A stretch of DNA of 64,000 bases, from NCBI GenBank assembly GCA_019096065.1, contig JAGUCH010000006.1, positions 4,732,001 to 4,796,000 of the forward strand. The letters are read 5' to 3'. Origin of the DNA: Paracyclopina nana (taxonomy: Eukaryota > Arthropoda > Copepoda > Cyclopoida > Cyclopettidae). The notes below the pieces were generated by a model. That model had not been told where the DNA came from. It saw nothing but the letters and a program-made list of their open reading frames with translations, and searched no databases. Shown one piece after another: positions 42,573 through 56,100 of this stretch. The translations under genes and the position numbers were made by a program. The number at the start of each line of letters is the position of its first letter. Position 1 is the stretch's first letter.

Positions 42573-45500
42573 AGTTTATGTCTATTTTTAAAGATTTTCA
42601 ACTTTCTCCCCGCAATTCTGGCCACTCGAGCGACCACCCAACTCTCTTCATATGTATTGAGGGGAGCAAATAAAAGCTCCTACAGTTCCACAAACGCATA
42701 GTTAGTAGTTGATGTTTATCTTTTGCTCCTTCTCTTTTGACTATATATATGGTACGTGAGCTTCCTTACACCAGGATTTTCTCTCCTCGCAAGAGATGCA
42801 CAGAAACGGTCTCTTCACCACACTCCCCATCATTACCGTCCACGTGGGGTTGACCTTGTGAGCACTCAACGCTCGCAATCATTCATTTCTTTCACGTTTT
42901 TAAGTGGTTGGTTTTCTGGTGCAGAGAAAGTTTGACGGTGAAACGAGAGATTTGCGCAGTCCAAACGCAATTTATACGCCTCGCACAATGTGAATTGATC
43001 ATGCTCGACTGATTGACAAATTCTTGCCAATGTGCTGTTGATGACAAGGCCATATTGTAATCAAACGCATTCCATTGACCATATCATCCTTCTCACGAGA
43101 AAATGCCAGACTCCCTTGACAACCATCATCTTCACGAGGAGAAGCTTTCTGCTGCTGCAATAAGGATAAAAAATGTCTTTCAGGCCTGCAAGAAAGCCGC
43201 TCTCGATTATAATTATTCTGAATTGTAGTTCCGACTTTCTTGCTTGCTTGCCTGGGTGTGACATTAGCAATTAAGGTTCAATAGTGTCCCACGTAGCTGC
43301 TATACGGGTTTGGTTAAGTTCGCTACTTTACCATTTATATACTACAATTATCGATAAAACGATCGCGCATTGTGCAATATTATGGCCAATAGTACAAAGT
43401 GTCGACACGTGATGTTGTGGCAAATTCATTTTAGCATAAACTCTCCCTCTCTCAAAATTCGGCTGCAGAGTTTATGGCTCAAATTTATTGGAAGGCCGGC
43501 TGCTTTCACCACTTTGTATTATTTTGGCAGTGTACAATAATAATGCTTTCCTCGTGTTCAGAGCATAAATCTGGCTAATACAACATGAGAAATGCTTAAT
43601 TGAACTACCAGCAGTGCAGAGGGCGCTAAAGTAGATGTGCAACCAAATATAAGAAGATTCCTTGGGAAATAATATAGAATAGGGTCTGATCTCATTAGTT
43701 ACGCACTAATAAAGAACTATTACATGGAAGAATACTTCGAAACTCGTGCGCGCGTGCTTTCACTAAGCCACTTTTCCATTCCTAAGCTTCCTTATACTGT
43801 TGCTGGTAAAAAATTACCAAAGCCCATATGCGTTGATTTGAAAACTTTCTTGTTGGCTTTAGGAGCTGCCTTTAAGGACTTTTAAATCTTTTCTGCGGTA
43901 ATTTCAGGCCTACACAAAAGGCCACAAGGGCCCTGAAATACTGCTCTTGTTAGTTATGGTCTGAGGAAATTGCTACTATTTTTCACCAAACTCCAAGCCG
44001 AAATATTAGTCTTGTGCCAAAGTCCCGCATGCTAACTGGAGCGATAGAAACGATATAGTATGCAGAAATTGGTCTCTTTCAACGACTAACGAGCTCTAAC
44101 AGCTTGCGCTTCTTGCACCAATGGGACGGGCATTTCTAGCCAATTTTCTGAGCCATTTATTTCCAAGGTATAAATTAGGCGCGGGCTTTTACCAGCAGCC
44201 CCTAACAGGCAAATTTATGGGTGTCCACACGATACCTGAAATTGCGTCCAGATTATCGCGAGGAGGAGTAGTGATGGTATATGCTAATGCCCTTATGCCA
44301 CGTCACCGTTTCAAGTCCCAAGGGGGCTCATTTTAGGCTGCAAAATTCATAGGCTACAACTTTCCAAATCAGAGTTTCAGCCATTTGCAATTCACTTTGT
44401 CGGCCTCGAGCGCATCCTTCTCTCCCAAAAGATGATCCAGCAGAACACTCAATATATAGCTTGTGCCACGTTTCTCGCGCAAGTCATAAATCTTTAGGGC
44501 ATATAAGGGTATATGCTAGTATAATGCGTGCGTTGCGAATATGTACAACGCAGGGCTAGGTATGTTGAGAGAAAATCTCCTTTCTAACTGCAGGCAAGAA
44601 TTAGTATACTCGCGTCTCCTTATTTGCTTTGGTTGCCAGGCTACTAAAATTGTAATTTCTAGTTTATTTTCTTTTAAAGAGCAAAATACGGCTGTTTACT
44701 ACTGTAGCACAAAAATAGCCCTCACTTGGGTTTGTGGCCTTGAGCTGCGAGAATGATTGTATTAAGCGAGCTGAAAAGGCTGTTTAATTAGGAGCATCAC
44801 TCATGCTTTACACCTAATATCTGTGTACAAACCAAAAATTGCATCAGCTAGAATTTCTTCAAAACCATGTTTTATTAGAAAGAAGCCTTCGGAAGAGTAA
44901 AATAGGTATTGGTTAATAATATGGTGAAACAATTCATTCATTGGCTTTGACTAAAGCTATTATTAAGCTTCTAGGCCACACTCCTTCAGCTTTAAAGGAA
45001 ACAACCCTAGCTTGCTTTTTTGGCTCCTCGTATATACCAGTGGTATTATGCTGTTTTGTTCTTTCTCTACTGGTAACAACAATATTGTTATGTCAGACAT
45101 ATTTTCCTTCCTTGAATCAATTTTAGTCTAGCAGGAATAGATCTACTATATGTAGCATAAAAATAGCCTTGATTCTTGAATGAGCGGGATGTTTTCTTCT
45201 GGAATGAGGAATTTTTCTGGAAGTCTCTTTAAAATAGTATCTTTTCATTTTAAAATATTCAGCATATAATTTTGCAATGAATGAATATAAATTCCACGAG
45301 CAAGTATCGTTTCTTATGATGTCGTTAGGTGTCTGTGGGTGGCAGAAGCCTTGTGTGTGTGCTACTACAGATATAATTACTGCGTTTCCATAGCAGAGCA
45401 CTCGTGGGAAGCTGGGAAACCGAAGATAGCACGACATCGTGAAGGCTGTTCAAGCCAGGAAAAGCCTTCGACAATGCTTTTTCTATGTACCTCTACTATA

Positions 45501-48500
45501 TAACGTAATGAAATCGCGAGACATGGGCTCTCATTTCAAACTTGTATTTTGAAGCCTTCCAAGTCCCTCTCTTGTTGTTGGGATTTTTTCAAGGCCGTTC
45601 CATCTACACTAATATAGAAAAAAGGCTTCCACGAGCGTTATTTTGTAGAAGTATCCCAGGAAAGGATAAAATAAGTCGGCGCGAATTGATTACCAAGGAT
45701 TATCCTTTACTCACACAAAAAAAAATTTATTTGGAGATTTTTGGGGCCAAAAGCTGTAATCTTGAGCAATTCTTGCTAACTTGGTCTTTGGCTTTTTCTA
45801 GCTAGATTTCTGCTGAGCTACAACTTTGGCTGTGTGGCTGGGAAGGGCACAAAAAACAGGGAATGATTACGAAAGCTTGAATAGCTTTTTGTCCTCTCCG
45901 GTCACAGTCAGTAGTAATTTTCTGTGTGTGTCGTTTTTCGAGAGCTTTGTTCCCTTGTGTGGATTGAATCGAGGAAAAAGTTCTCCTCCTCGTTTTTTTG
46001 GCTCTGCCCTAATGATGATTTTTGGTCATCTCTTAGAGCGGCGTGGCCTTCAATTATATGGCCAATTCCAATTGCTACTGCTGCTGCTAAATCTCCTTGC
46101 CTGAGATAAAGAGGATTTGGAAGACTCTCCACCTCTCACTCTGTCTATGACGACGACGACGACGAAAAAAGCTTTGAAGTTCAATAATCAATATTCGAGG
46201 CGAAACTTTGTCAGTCTGGAGAAGCACAGTAAAGCCCTGAGGTGTAAATTTACAGCAGATGTAGCACGAGCAACTTTGCGATGGTTTCCTTCCTCAAAAG
46301 TTTCAAAAAAGAAGGCGCCATAGTATATTCCAGCATTATCCTAGTATATATAGCTAATGATGTATTAACGGTGCTATTGGGAATAGGGAGCTACTGCACC
46401 TATTAAGCTTTCTAGGCCTGAACAGCTCAAACTTGCGCGAGTAAGCATTTGCTACGGAGATGCGTTGTGCTTCATAATCTATTGAGGTGTTTGGTGTATC
46501 TGCGTGGCAACAGCCTCTTATCCTACCAACTTAACTCGTGGCATCCATTCATGCATAATGAGTCGTCAAATTGGAAGGATTAGGCAAATGAGGAGCAAAT
46601 TCGCTAGCTGCCATTTTCCCCTGAGCAAAAAATGCTTCCCACACAAATATACGCACAACAAGTTTGAAGCTACCTGTGGTGAATCCACAGAGCTTGAAAA
46701 TCATGCTATCCCTTTCAAAAACGAAGAAGCGAGCCTGTGAAATCAAACAATCGATCTTTTCAAGTCACGCTACTCATTGTCATTGACTTGGAGAAAACTT
46801 CTAAGACCAGCTCTATAATATGAAAGCTTCTGTGCCCAGGTTCATTTGTCTTATTTTGGAATTTTGCAAACTGGACCTTAATTAGGGTTAATGGTTTTTT
46901 CCCCTTTTTCTCAAGGTTAGTAGATAAATGCCACCCCCATATTACTTATCTTTAGGATAAAATTAACCAATTTAGCGCATACGAGCGCGTCGTGCCAAAC
47001 TGCGCGAGCACAAAATTGACTCAGCTCTGCGAATTTAAATTGATCGCTGTAGCGGAGAAGCTGTCAAGCGAGGAAATCTGCATTCATCCGCAGATCGCGA
47101 GCATGGTCCAGTTTTGGGATTTTGCAGCAAAATGTCGCTCATTCTTTGCTAGCGAAATGCTGCAGCGCGAGTGAATTTTATTCGCGCGAGCGCGATGTTC
47201 AATGCTACTTACAATCACATGCTTTTTAGTCTTTACTCGAAGAAAAACGAGTCCCGAGCGGCGGTTTGATATGCAGCGCATGGCGCATCATTAGAAAAGG
47301 TGCCCATGAAAGATTCAATAGGTGATTGGTTTTGTCGCATAGAATGACAATGTCACCATGCTCTGCATGTATCGACTGACCCAGCCACAGCCTAATAACG
47401 ATGTATGTATGTAGCAAGATTTTTTAAATGCAGTATGAAGTTAGTACAAAATATGGCAAACGTGTGAGATATCTTTGAAATCTGTTTAGTGTACAAAAGT
47501 TGTGGAAGCACAGCAGCTTTTGCTTCAGCGGCAAGTGGTGCTGCACATGACTTGTGTACGGAAAGAAAAAGGCCACGGCCTTGTGGCAGTGGCGCTCATC
47601 TGAAGGCCGCGGCCGAAACTGCATGGCTTGCTCAAATGCATAAGACCAGAGAAGAAAGTCCATGGCATAGCACGACGCGATCAATAGACTACTGTATAGC
47701 AAGCTGGAGAACACAGCGCGCGCCCTCTCCTCGGAATGCCTTTACTGTTTTACACAATGTCCCGAAACTCTTGTCCTTGCAGCCTTTTCCCACCCAAAAT
47801 ACGAGAAACACAATTTTTCTCGTACTTCAGAAGTAAAAAGCCAGGGCTTTCTCCTCAATACGCTACCTTGCTTAGCGTTTCTCCGCAAATGTTTAATGAT
47901 TGCTCAGCAGCTACTGTGTACAGTATATGGCTATAGCCTCTGCGCGAGGGGCAAACAATCGAAGGAAAATCGTAAATCTGACATGCATACTATTTGTCCA
48001 GCATATGTGTGCGAGGAGACAGTGTGCACAAGCAGTAGAAGTAGTACACGCTTTTTTGGGGCGAGCTGCTGTATGTAGTGTATAAGAGAGAGAGAGAGAG
48101 GAGGATATACCCTAAAGAGAAAGCGGGGGAGTTCGTCTTGTTTGGCGGCGCACTCTCCCTCCCCTCGCTCTGGTCTACTTTTGTCGTCGACGAAAACCAA
48201 GTGGCCTTCGTCGACGATGACGAGGTCGTCGTTGGAGGACGAAATTCCCCCCCTCCCTCCCTCTTGCTTTTCTCATGCGATAAAGATCCTCCGTTGGCCC
48301 GTAGATTTTCAGTAGTGCGCATCTGATGCACCCGTGAGACGTACACGCTTTTTCCAACTTCTATCTAAGGCCACTTTCTTCGTTTGGCCTTTTCGAGAGG
48401 TGCGTCAGCGGAGCAGCAGAACTCGTGTTCGCTAATCAATACAAGAATTGATACATACATAAATATCAGTGATTTGCTGCCACCAATGCAGGACTGTTCA

Positions 48501-48886
48501 TCCATCATATCTACTTGTACTATATCAAGATTCCTGGTGAGTAAATTGCATTCGAGAATTTTGGCAGTAATGCAGAGCTGATCTCGTGATTCAAGCTAGC
48601 GAAATGTGGCACGCAGCTCCACTCGACCACCGCGCAGGGCAAAAACAACACTGCTGCAGTCTCAAGTAGCACTTGTGTCCCTTTCGACCCCATGATGATG
48701 GTGACATCATCATCCCCTTTATGGCCTCTGACATGGTACCCTTGACTGCTTGATGACATCAACCTTCTTCCAATTTACATCGCATTGAGAGACTAGCGCA
48801 AGTTTGAACCCAAGGTAAAAAGACGCTTATGTATGCAGATAGCGTTGCAGTACGTGTATTTCTTATTGTAATGCAGCTGGAGCAAG
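42573..48886. other. 6.3-kb gene desert upstream of the TMEM151-like gene
   Basis: No exon with family resemblance was found on either strand, and the open frames are short, overlapping and low-complexity. Microsatellites include (GAC)n near 46147-46164 and (GA)n near 48084-48103. By size it is the largest intergenic block here and may hold distal regulation or 5' UTR exons of the downstream gene. Confidence 0.5.
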
Positions 48887-51800
48887 ATGACCAACGTGTT
48901 CAAAACCAACGTGTTGGGCACGTGTCCTGGTGGCTTTTGCGATTACATCCAAGCCTACTCCGAGATCCTGGTGGTCATTTTGTGCCTCGACGGATTCATT
49001 TTCTTCGTCACCCTTCTGCCGCCGCTCTTCAGTTGGTCTAATAAGAAGCCAGATGGGAGGAAGAGGATCTTTTTCGCAGCCTTGGCATGCTTCACTTTCT
49101 ACTTTTGGCTGGCCTTTTTGGCTGTCAACTCACTTTATTGTTTTGGCTTCCTCGCACATGAAGGACCGTGCAAAAAGGCCGTCAACGGGAGCGGGAGTGC
49201 AGCTGTGGTGACCTTTAGCACCAAGACCAAGTCCACCCTGCCAACGACAATTCCAACCTCAATCGCAACTTTTCCCACGCTGCCCGAGAGCAGCCTCGAG
49301 CGGCCGGCAGCCACCAAATCATCCATGACGGCCTCCACGAGCTCGCCCGAGTTTCAGGATATCCAGAGCACGTTGCTGCCCGAGGTCACCTCGCTCGTGT
49401 CCTACCTAATCACATCTGTCGTCGATCCTGCGGCCTCGGCAGAGCCCATTGAAAATATCACGTTGGAGGAGAATCCCAGCATAGGTGTGCCAATGCCCCT
49501 AATCTCGTGGACCAGTGACAAAGCCAATTCCTCTTGTGTTCAACTTGCCAACGAGCACGAGACCCAGCTCAAGAACTTGACCCTGGTCAACATTCTTATA
49601 CTCGTCGTGCTATTTATTGTGTTCATAGCCAACGCACGGGAAGGTAGGACTACTACTATTTTTGATACAGCCCTTACAAATTGTAAAATCCTACCTACTG
49701 CACTTTGCATAGTGGTCTCTTGAGAAGCTCGTTGATTTCGCATTAGATAGGCCGACAAATAGTAAACTGTGGCATGCTCTCTCACTTGACTCTATTGGAG
49801 CTGCGATCAAGATCAACATTGCGTGTCTGGCCTCAAATTGGTGCTAGACTTGTGCAGTTTGCCAGTTTCTCCTTCTGTGCTGGAAATCATCCATGGTAGC
49901 TTTCACTATATATAATTTTCCAGCAGCTGCAGCAAAGAGTTTTCCTTGCTGACAGGTAGCACTTTGCTGCTCTACTCTACGATTCCCTTTCATATCTAGT
50001 ATATGTAGCACAAATACAGAATAGCAGCAGCTAGCTGACTAGAAGAAAACTCTGCATATGCCACCAGTTGAGCTTGGAGGCTAATTCTTTCTTCTTCTTC
50101 TACACAGCGATGACGGCCAAGGCTCTCTATCATAAGGAAACTTTGTGCAAGAGGGAGGAGGTGCAACGATTCCTGTCTTCCTTGGTCTTAAAGCCTCCAG
50201 AGGTGGGCCACCTCATCAACTGCTTCCACGTGGCCAAGACTAACTCTGACACGCGCAACAAGAAGGCCAACGTGGCCGCCACCGCTGCCAATCTAAAGAA
50301 AAAGGACGCATGCAAGGACGGAGGTCCGCCAAGGAAAGTCATCACCTTCAGCGCCATTGAGAATTTCGCCTACCAAACTTGGAGGGATTTCAGCGACCTC
50401 AGGTAAACAACGCCGCGTTCCAATCCGCAAGATGGAGTAGCGATTCGCTTTAGCAAAAATTGCGCATGGTAGTAAGCTATTTTCGCCGTTCCGCAGCAAA
50501 AAAAGCCAATATTAGAAAATAGCAAAAAAGCCACTTCTGGTACTCCCAGACATATCTATGGTGGCGCCATCTAGCAAGAGCGAAAACTAGATATACTATT
50601 GCCTCGTTAAAAAATGCATCAATTCGTTATAGGCTGATCGAACCCTCGCCCACATACCCAATTATTGAGATTGAGATCGTTCTCAACTTCTTTCCTGGCG
50701 ACCACTTCACTGCAGAAAAGTACAAGGCCTTCGTGAACCAAATGACGAAAACGCACTCGGGCAAGGATCAGAGGATCACTATCGACGATTACTTTCACGT
50801 GGAGGACCACCGCGAGTGGACTTTCTTTGTGGGAAACGAAGGCTACATCACGCCTTGGTGGGATAAGGATGCGGCCAAAATCCCACTCAGTTGCTTCTTC
50901 CTTCTAGGCTGGCCCTTTAGAATGGCCTACGGGGGCCGCATTGCCAAGCACCAGGTAATGCAGACTGATCATCATCCACTTTAGAAAGTGTTTTTCTCCG
51001 TATCGATGTAATTGATGAAAAAAGGGCTCCTATATATATGGCTCTGAGTCAAGGTCAGACTGCGCTGTTATTCGATAACCCGATCCGTCCGCAATGGGTT
51101 TTCTGTTTATCAGCCTGCCATCAATTTTATGGGAACGCATTCCCAGCTACTACCTTTTTTCGCAAAGAAGCCCGCAAAAAGTTGTCAAGCCACCAAAGAA
51201 ATATATGTGCTCGCATTTGCATTCACTTTAAAAAAAGGCTTATTGTTGTAGAGCACAAAAGCTTTCAATAGAGCCCTTTATGTTTCAGGTGGAGATCAAG
51301 AAAGCTGTGTTTGTGGAAAACAACTCGGCTGACGAAGGCGTTTCACTCTCTGCCACTCCGGCCTCGGAGGACGTTGAGGCCACTGCAAGCAATGGAGTAG
51401 TGGTCGAAAACCATAAACAGCCGGCTGAGAAGACTTCGATCGACGGAGACGAAATCGACGAGGCCAACGACGACGATGATATGGAGGCCGAGACCAAGGT
51501 CATGCTGGAGGCCTCAAAGGGGCCTGCAGTGACCTCAACAGCCTCGAGTAGCAACCACGAACAGTTTACAGAGTATAGGGTGAACGCGGTGGTTTCGCAG
51601 CCGCCCAAAGAGGCGTTAGTGCATCAACAGCAGCAGCAGCAGCAGCAGAATTTCAGTGATCCGCTGCAGTCTCACCACCATTTTTTCCAACAAATGCAAA
51701 TGGGTCCTTCCATCCCGACCACTTATAACTCGAGGCCACATCCGGCTTTCGGCCATCCTCTGGCTCAGGTTCTGCCTCCTCATCCAACTCCAATAACTCA

Positions 51801-51978
51801 ACAACATCCACTGCTGCCTTTGAGGTCAGCAGCACACCAGCAGCCTCTGCGGCCTTTACGGGAAAAGGACTTGGTCACAGCCGTCACGCACCAAGATGTT
51901 AATGGCGTTAATACAGTGGCACTCAAGGATATTGACGTGCAAATGACAGCCGTATCTGGCTACGAGACATATGTGTAA
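48887..51978 (+). CDS. TMEM151-family multi-pass membrane protein
   Basis: Four exons (48887-49643, 50108-50402, 50633-50954, 51289-51978) encode 687 aa. TM segments are near residues 22-50, 59-90 and 232-251, then one at PLSCFFLLGWPFRMAYGG in exon 3. The segment after TM3 matches TMEM151 in order: a helical REEVQRFLSSL...LINCFHVAK block, FAYQTWRDFSD, a folded loop, and TPWWDKDA before the LGWPFRMAYGG/VEIKKAVF end. Unlike vertebrate TMEM151A/B, it has a roughly 140-residue Ser/Thr-rich putative extracellular loop between TM2 and TM3 (many T and S, several N-x-T/S sites, mucin-like). Its C-terminus is long, acidic, then Gln/Pro/His-rich, with eight glutamines from a CAG/CAA run at 51624-51648. 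TMEM151 function is poorly known. The introns here (464, 230, 334 bp) are longer than in neighbouring genes. Confidence 0.72.
51624..51648 (+). repeat. CAG/CAA trinucleotide run encoding eight glutamines
   Basis: An in-frame tract within the last exon of the TMEM151-like gene, between a His codon and an Asn codon; likely length-variable. Confidence 0.8.
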
Positions 51979-53161
51979 CAGAGTGTGCTACTACGGAGGA
52001 TACACTTGAAAACGATGAGTAAATCATCAGATTACGGACGGCATTTCCTCAGGCAAAAAGTTATTCAGTTGACGCGCCTCAACAACGAAAAGTTTAAGTT
52101 TTCAAGTAGGAATTAGTGCTACATTAAAAATAATAACTTCATCGTGCTGTGATACATCTACATGATAGTGTTGATATGTAGGTTTTCCTGGTATCCTCTG
52201 TTTCCGATCTCAAAAACGTCCTCGATCCACCCCCGATTTTCAGTTGGAATCATTTAAATTCAGTGAGGAAATATCGAGTCGCGCTACCTTCAGCAGCGAA
52301 ATTAACCTTTCAGTCACCCTTTAGAATTAATTAGGCTTTTCTACTACTAAGATATATATCATCAAGGCTACCACTTATCGAGAGCGTTTTTACTTAAAAC
52401 TCCCATATATCCTACATCGATACTTCACTTTTACGAGTATGTATTGTTATCTCCCCATCATCCTAGATCGCGTATGTAACGCTGTAGTATCTGTTGCAAT
52501 TGTTTATCATCCCTAATATTACTGAGCCCATTTCGTACGTCTATACTATATAGCTGCCACTTCATGGTATACATATACATCTATGCATCAACTTGAGACA
52601 ATTATTTACGCGCACATACGCACACACACAAACACCTTTGAAAAAACAGTTTGAGGTCGTACTTTTCAAATACTACATTAGTAATTGTGTATCGGAACAA
52701 CTTTCCACAAAATGCTCATCATCTATTGCTTTGTTAAGATTATTACGTAACGACAGGAGAAAGAGAGTGCGCGTGCGAGCGCACTCCATCACTGTCGCTA
52801 AGAAAATTGGTGCAAGCAGATATCTTTCTAAATAAATTATAACTAGAGAAAAGTATGTAGAGACCTACCTACTTCTACTAATTCTACAATAATTTGGGCT
52901 GAACTGGTGATTTAAAACGCTGACATTACACTGTTAGAAAGACCCTATTTTTTCCTTTTGAATGGTTGAACCAATTTGCAGAGTGCATGCCATTTCTTCT
53001 TGGATAGTTTCACTTTTTATCATCATCCAGTCGTTTTCGGACATACTTCAATTTTTGATGTTCATGTACATATACTACGATGCTTATTATTGATCATTGA
53101 TACATACTACTATTAAAACATGTTGAATTTAACTACTATATGAAAGAATAAAAGCGAAAAC
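51979..53161. other. Interval between convergent TMEM151-like and RUFY genes
   Basis: 1.2 kb of AT-rich sequence that probably contains the two 3' UTRs. An AATAAA occurs at 52833-52838 on the plus strand. On the minus strand, TTTATT at 53148 is close to the RUFY stop codon. No gene is seen. Confidence 0.45.
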
Positions 53162-56100
53162 TCATTTGGAAGCCATTTGGTCGAGCAGAATGGTGTAGCA
53201 GTTGTCGCAAATTCGCACAGGTTTCGAAGACGAAGGCAGAGGCAATTTGTTGTCACTGCAGGTATCGCAAAAAATGCCACCACAGTGTCGACAGTGGTGC
53301 TGAAATGATTTAGCATATGAAAAAGTGGCCTGCCACACCTGCACCTTAAGAAAATATTATTGGCGATATTTAGTGCGTAAAATTATCATAATTACGAGCA
53401 GGTGATCCCGAGAGCAATTTTTCCTGCTTAATAAAAAATGGAGAGAGAGAGACAAAGCAGCCCAATTTCCATAGAGGAGAGGAGACTTAGCCGTAAGGCC
53501 TACTATCTCTCTCCCTTCTTATGGATGGTTAGCATAATGGAAATCTCGATTTTCATGGTTCCCTGACTTTCCAGGACACCTGAAGTTTAACCTTGAGCCC
53601 ACAATTCCCAGAGTTACATGAAGGATACAGCATGCATATCACTAGCTGTAGCCAACTTGCTAACCAAGTGTCTGATAGTTGAACAAGTGCCAAACCGAGT
53701 ATGTAACAGCACAGCTAGTAAGTTTATGGCATATATACCTTTCTCCTTGAAATGCTGAAATCCTTGCTACAGATTGGACATTGATGCACGTTGGCGTCAT
53801 CCATCCAGAAATTCGCGGCGATGCCAGCAGCCTGCAAAGTTTGCTCTCTCAACGAGTCAATCTCCAATTTGGCCTGAAACAATTTGTCTGCCAACTCTTG
53901 AAGGCTCTTTTCATCCCCAGTCACTTTGTGATTTAATCTCAAGTTCTCCTCTAGAGTAGCATTATGATTCTGCCATGAAACAATGCATTATATGTGTACT
54001 AAAACTGAAAGAAGAATAGGGGGGGAAAGGTAATAACTCCTACTTGAGCAATGGTCTGCAGATGTGTCAGTTCCACTTGGTTCCTGTGAAGAGCCTCTTT
54101 GTCGGCCTCAGACGCGGCTTGCAGCCTCTGCCTCCATTCCTTTTCAATTTTGAGGTCAGCCTGTAATTCTGACAGTTTTTGGTCCTTTGCCACGAGGCTG
54201 GCCCTCGCGAGAGACAAAGCATTTATCACAGTCTTCTTTTCAACCTCGAGCTTTACGTATCTAAATCGATATACAATGTCAACTCATGTATTTCAACGTG
54301 TTTTTTTCTGTTGCACTAGTATTATTGTATGAGAATTATTATAACAGCAATTGGAGATGTGTCTACTGATTATGTTTGCATTGTTCAATACTGAAGCATT
54401 TTTAACGAGATTTTGCTTGGCTTTCAACATAATAACCATATTCAACTACTTTAGAATGGGATATAGAAGATTTTTTAAAACGCTTACTTATCGTCGAGCT
54501 TTTTTAGCGTGTCTGCCATCGCAGATGACTTTCCTTCTAATCTGGCAACCAGATCAGCTTTATACTTATGGCTCTTTTCGAGTTCCTGCAAAAGGGTGAA
54601 AAAAAGGGAGGATGTAAGGCACACGTAGTACATTAATGCGGCATATTATTGAGCCTAATCAGCATTCGACTGATGTCATGAGTTTTCGACTCGAGTCTTT
54701 GAATGATGTCGCTTTTTTGCGAAATTTCAAATTCACACTCCTTTTTGAGGGAAAGCAGCAGCAGCATGAGTAGAGAGGGGGAAAGAAACTTTTTTTAGAG
54801 AGAGAGAGACAGCCCAAAAGTTTTTTGAGGAGAAAAGCTTACCTGAAGTTTCGTGTACATTTCCAGGTTGATATTTCTGATATCTTCCAGCTGGTCCCTC
54901 AGAGAAACGATGGTGTCTTGCTTTTCGTGCACGTCTTTCTCCAGTAGTTTCATTGCAACTTCCATTTCAGCTTTCATGCTTTTCTGAAATTTGATTTCTT
55001 TCACTGTTGGAATCCGATTTTTGCAGGAGTTACTTATACCTGGAGGCTCAGCTCTTTCTGCAGCTCTTCCCTCCTTTTGACTTCTTCGCCTAACTTCTTT
55101 TTCATAGCTACGTCGTCACTTTTTTGTGTCAAACTCGAAGAAGAAGGAGGAGAAGTCATAATACTAAGTGAAGATGAATCGCCTCCAGTGGTCCTCCTCA
55201 CGTAGGAAGAGGAACTCACTGATGTGGTAGAAGTCACGGATGAGCAAGGCTAAAGAAAATTGTGAGAATAGGTTATGACAGCTCAACCAGCTCGTAATTA
55301 CTTTTTCTCCATTTTCTTGCAAATCCAGCTGTGCCTTCAACTTCCTATTTTCCTCTTGACTTCTCATCAAAGAGCTCTTGCATATGGACAAGTCCTCTTT
55401 CATTAGAGCATTCGTTGTAGCCAGTCCTTCAATTTTCAATTGCATCGAATTCATCGTAGTGCTAGGAGGGGAAAAATTAGTTTGTCTACATTTTCAAAAA
55501 TTAGAAAGCAGCAGATTTTCCGCCTTGCTGCCAAGCTTTGGCTTTTCTCGTAATATGAAAAGGGAAGAGAAATTACTTGAGGTGCCTATTGAGCTCTTCG
55601 ACGTAGTTTTTTTGATCGAGAACAGCCGTGATATCAGTAGCATTGTTTGATGTCGAGCCCACAGTGGAGGCCTCATCACTCAAACTTCCTTCCTTATTGT
55701 TCCGTAAATACAGCGAGAAATCAATCACACCTTGTTGGCTTTCCAAGTCATCCTCCTAAATATTCTTATATTTGTATACGGTTCTGGTGGCGAAAAAGGG
55801 AGCTAGCTAGGTACCTTCACGCATAAGTTGCAATCAACAATATTGAGGCTAAGGAGCAATCCAGTCACAATGGCAGCCTCTTCCGACCGAAGCAAGGCTC
55901 GAGGCTCGTAAAACTCGGACAAAACTTCGTCCCCTTGATCCACCAAATGCCTGAAGTAGTCGGCTAACTTTTTCTGCATCAATGCCAACCTCAACCAAGC
56001 TCGAGCTCGGCCTAATGGAGTCCTGCATTGGGAAAAAAGACTGTGTTTGACTTGGGCCTGAGCATAGGAGTAGCCGCGTTAGAAAGCAGCCACTCGTGAA

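Noticed and set aside
44121-46323. Short frames within the gene desert
   Set aside because: Isolated frames under 100 codons with no splice support or recognisable motifs.
47489-48346. Several open frames on both strands around 47.5-48.3 kb
   Set aside because: Mutually overlapping and low-complexity (Ser/Lys or Pro runs from GA/CT-rich DNA), without family features; treated as chance.
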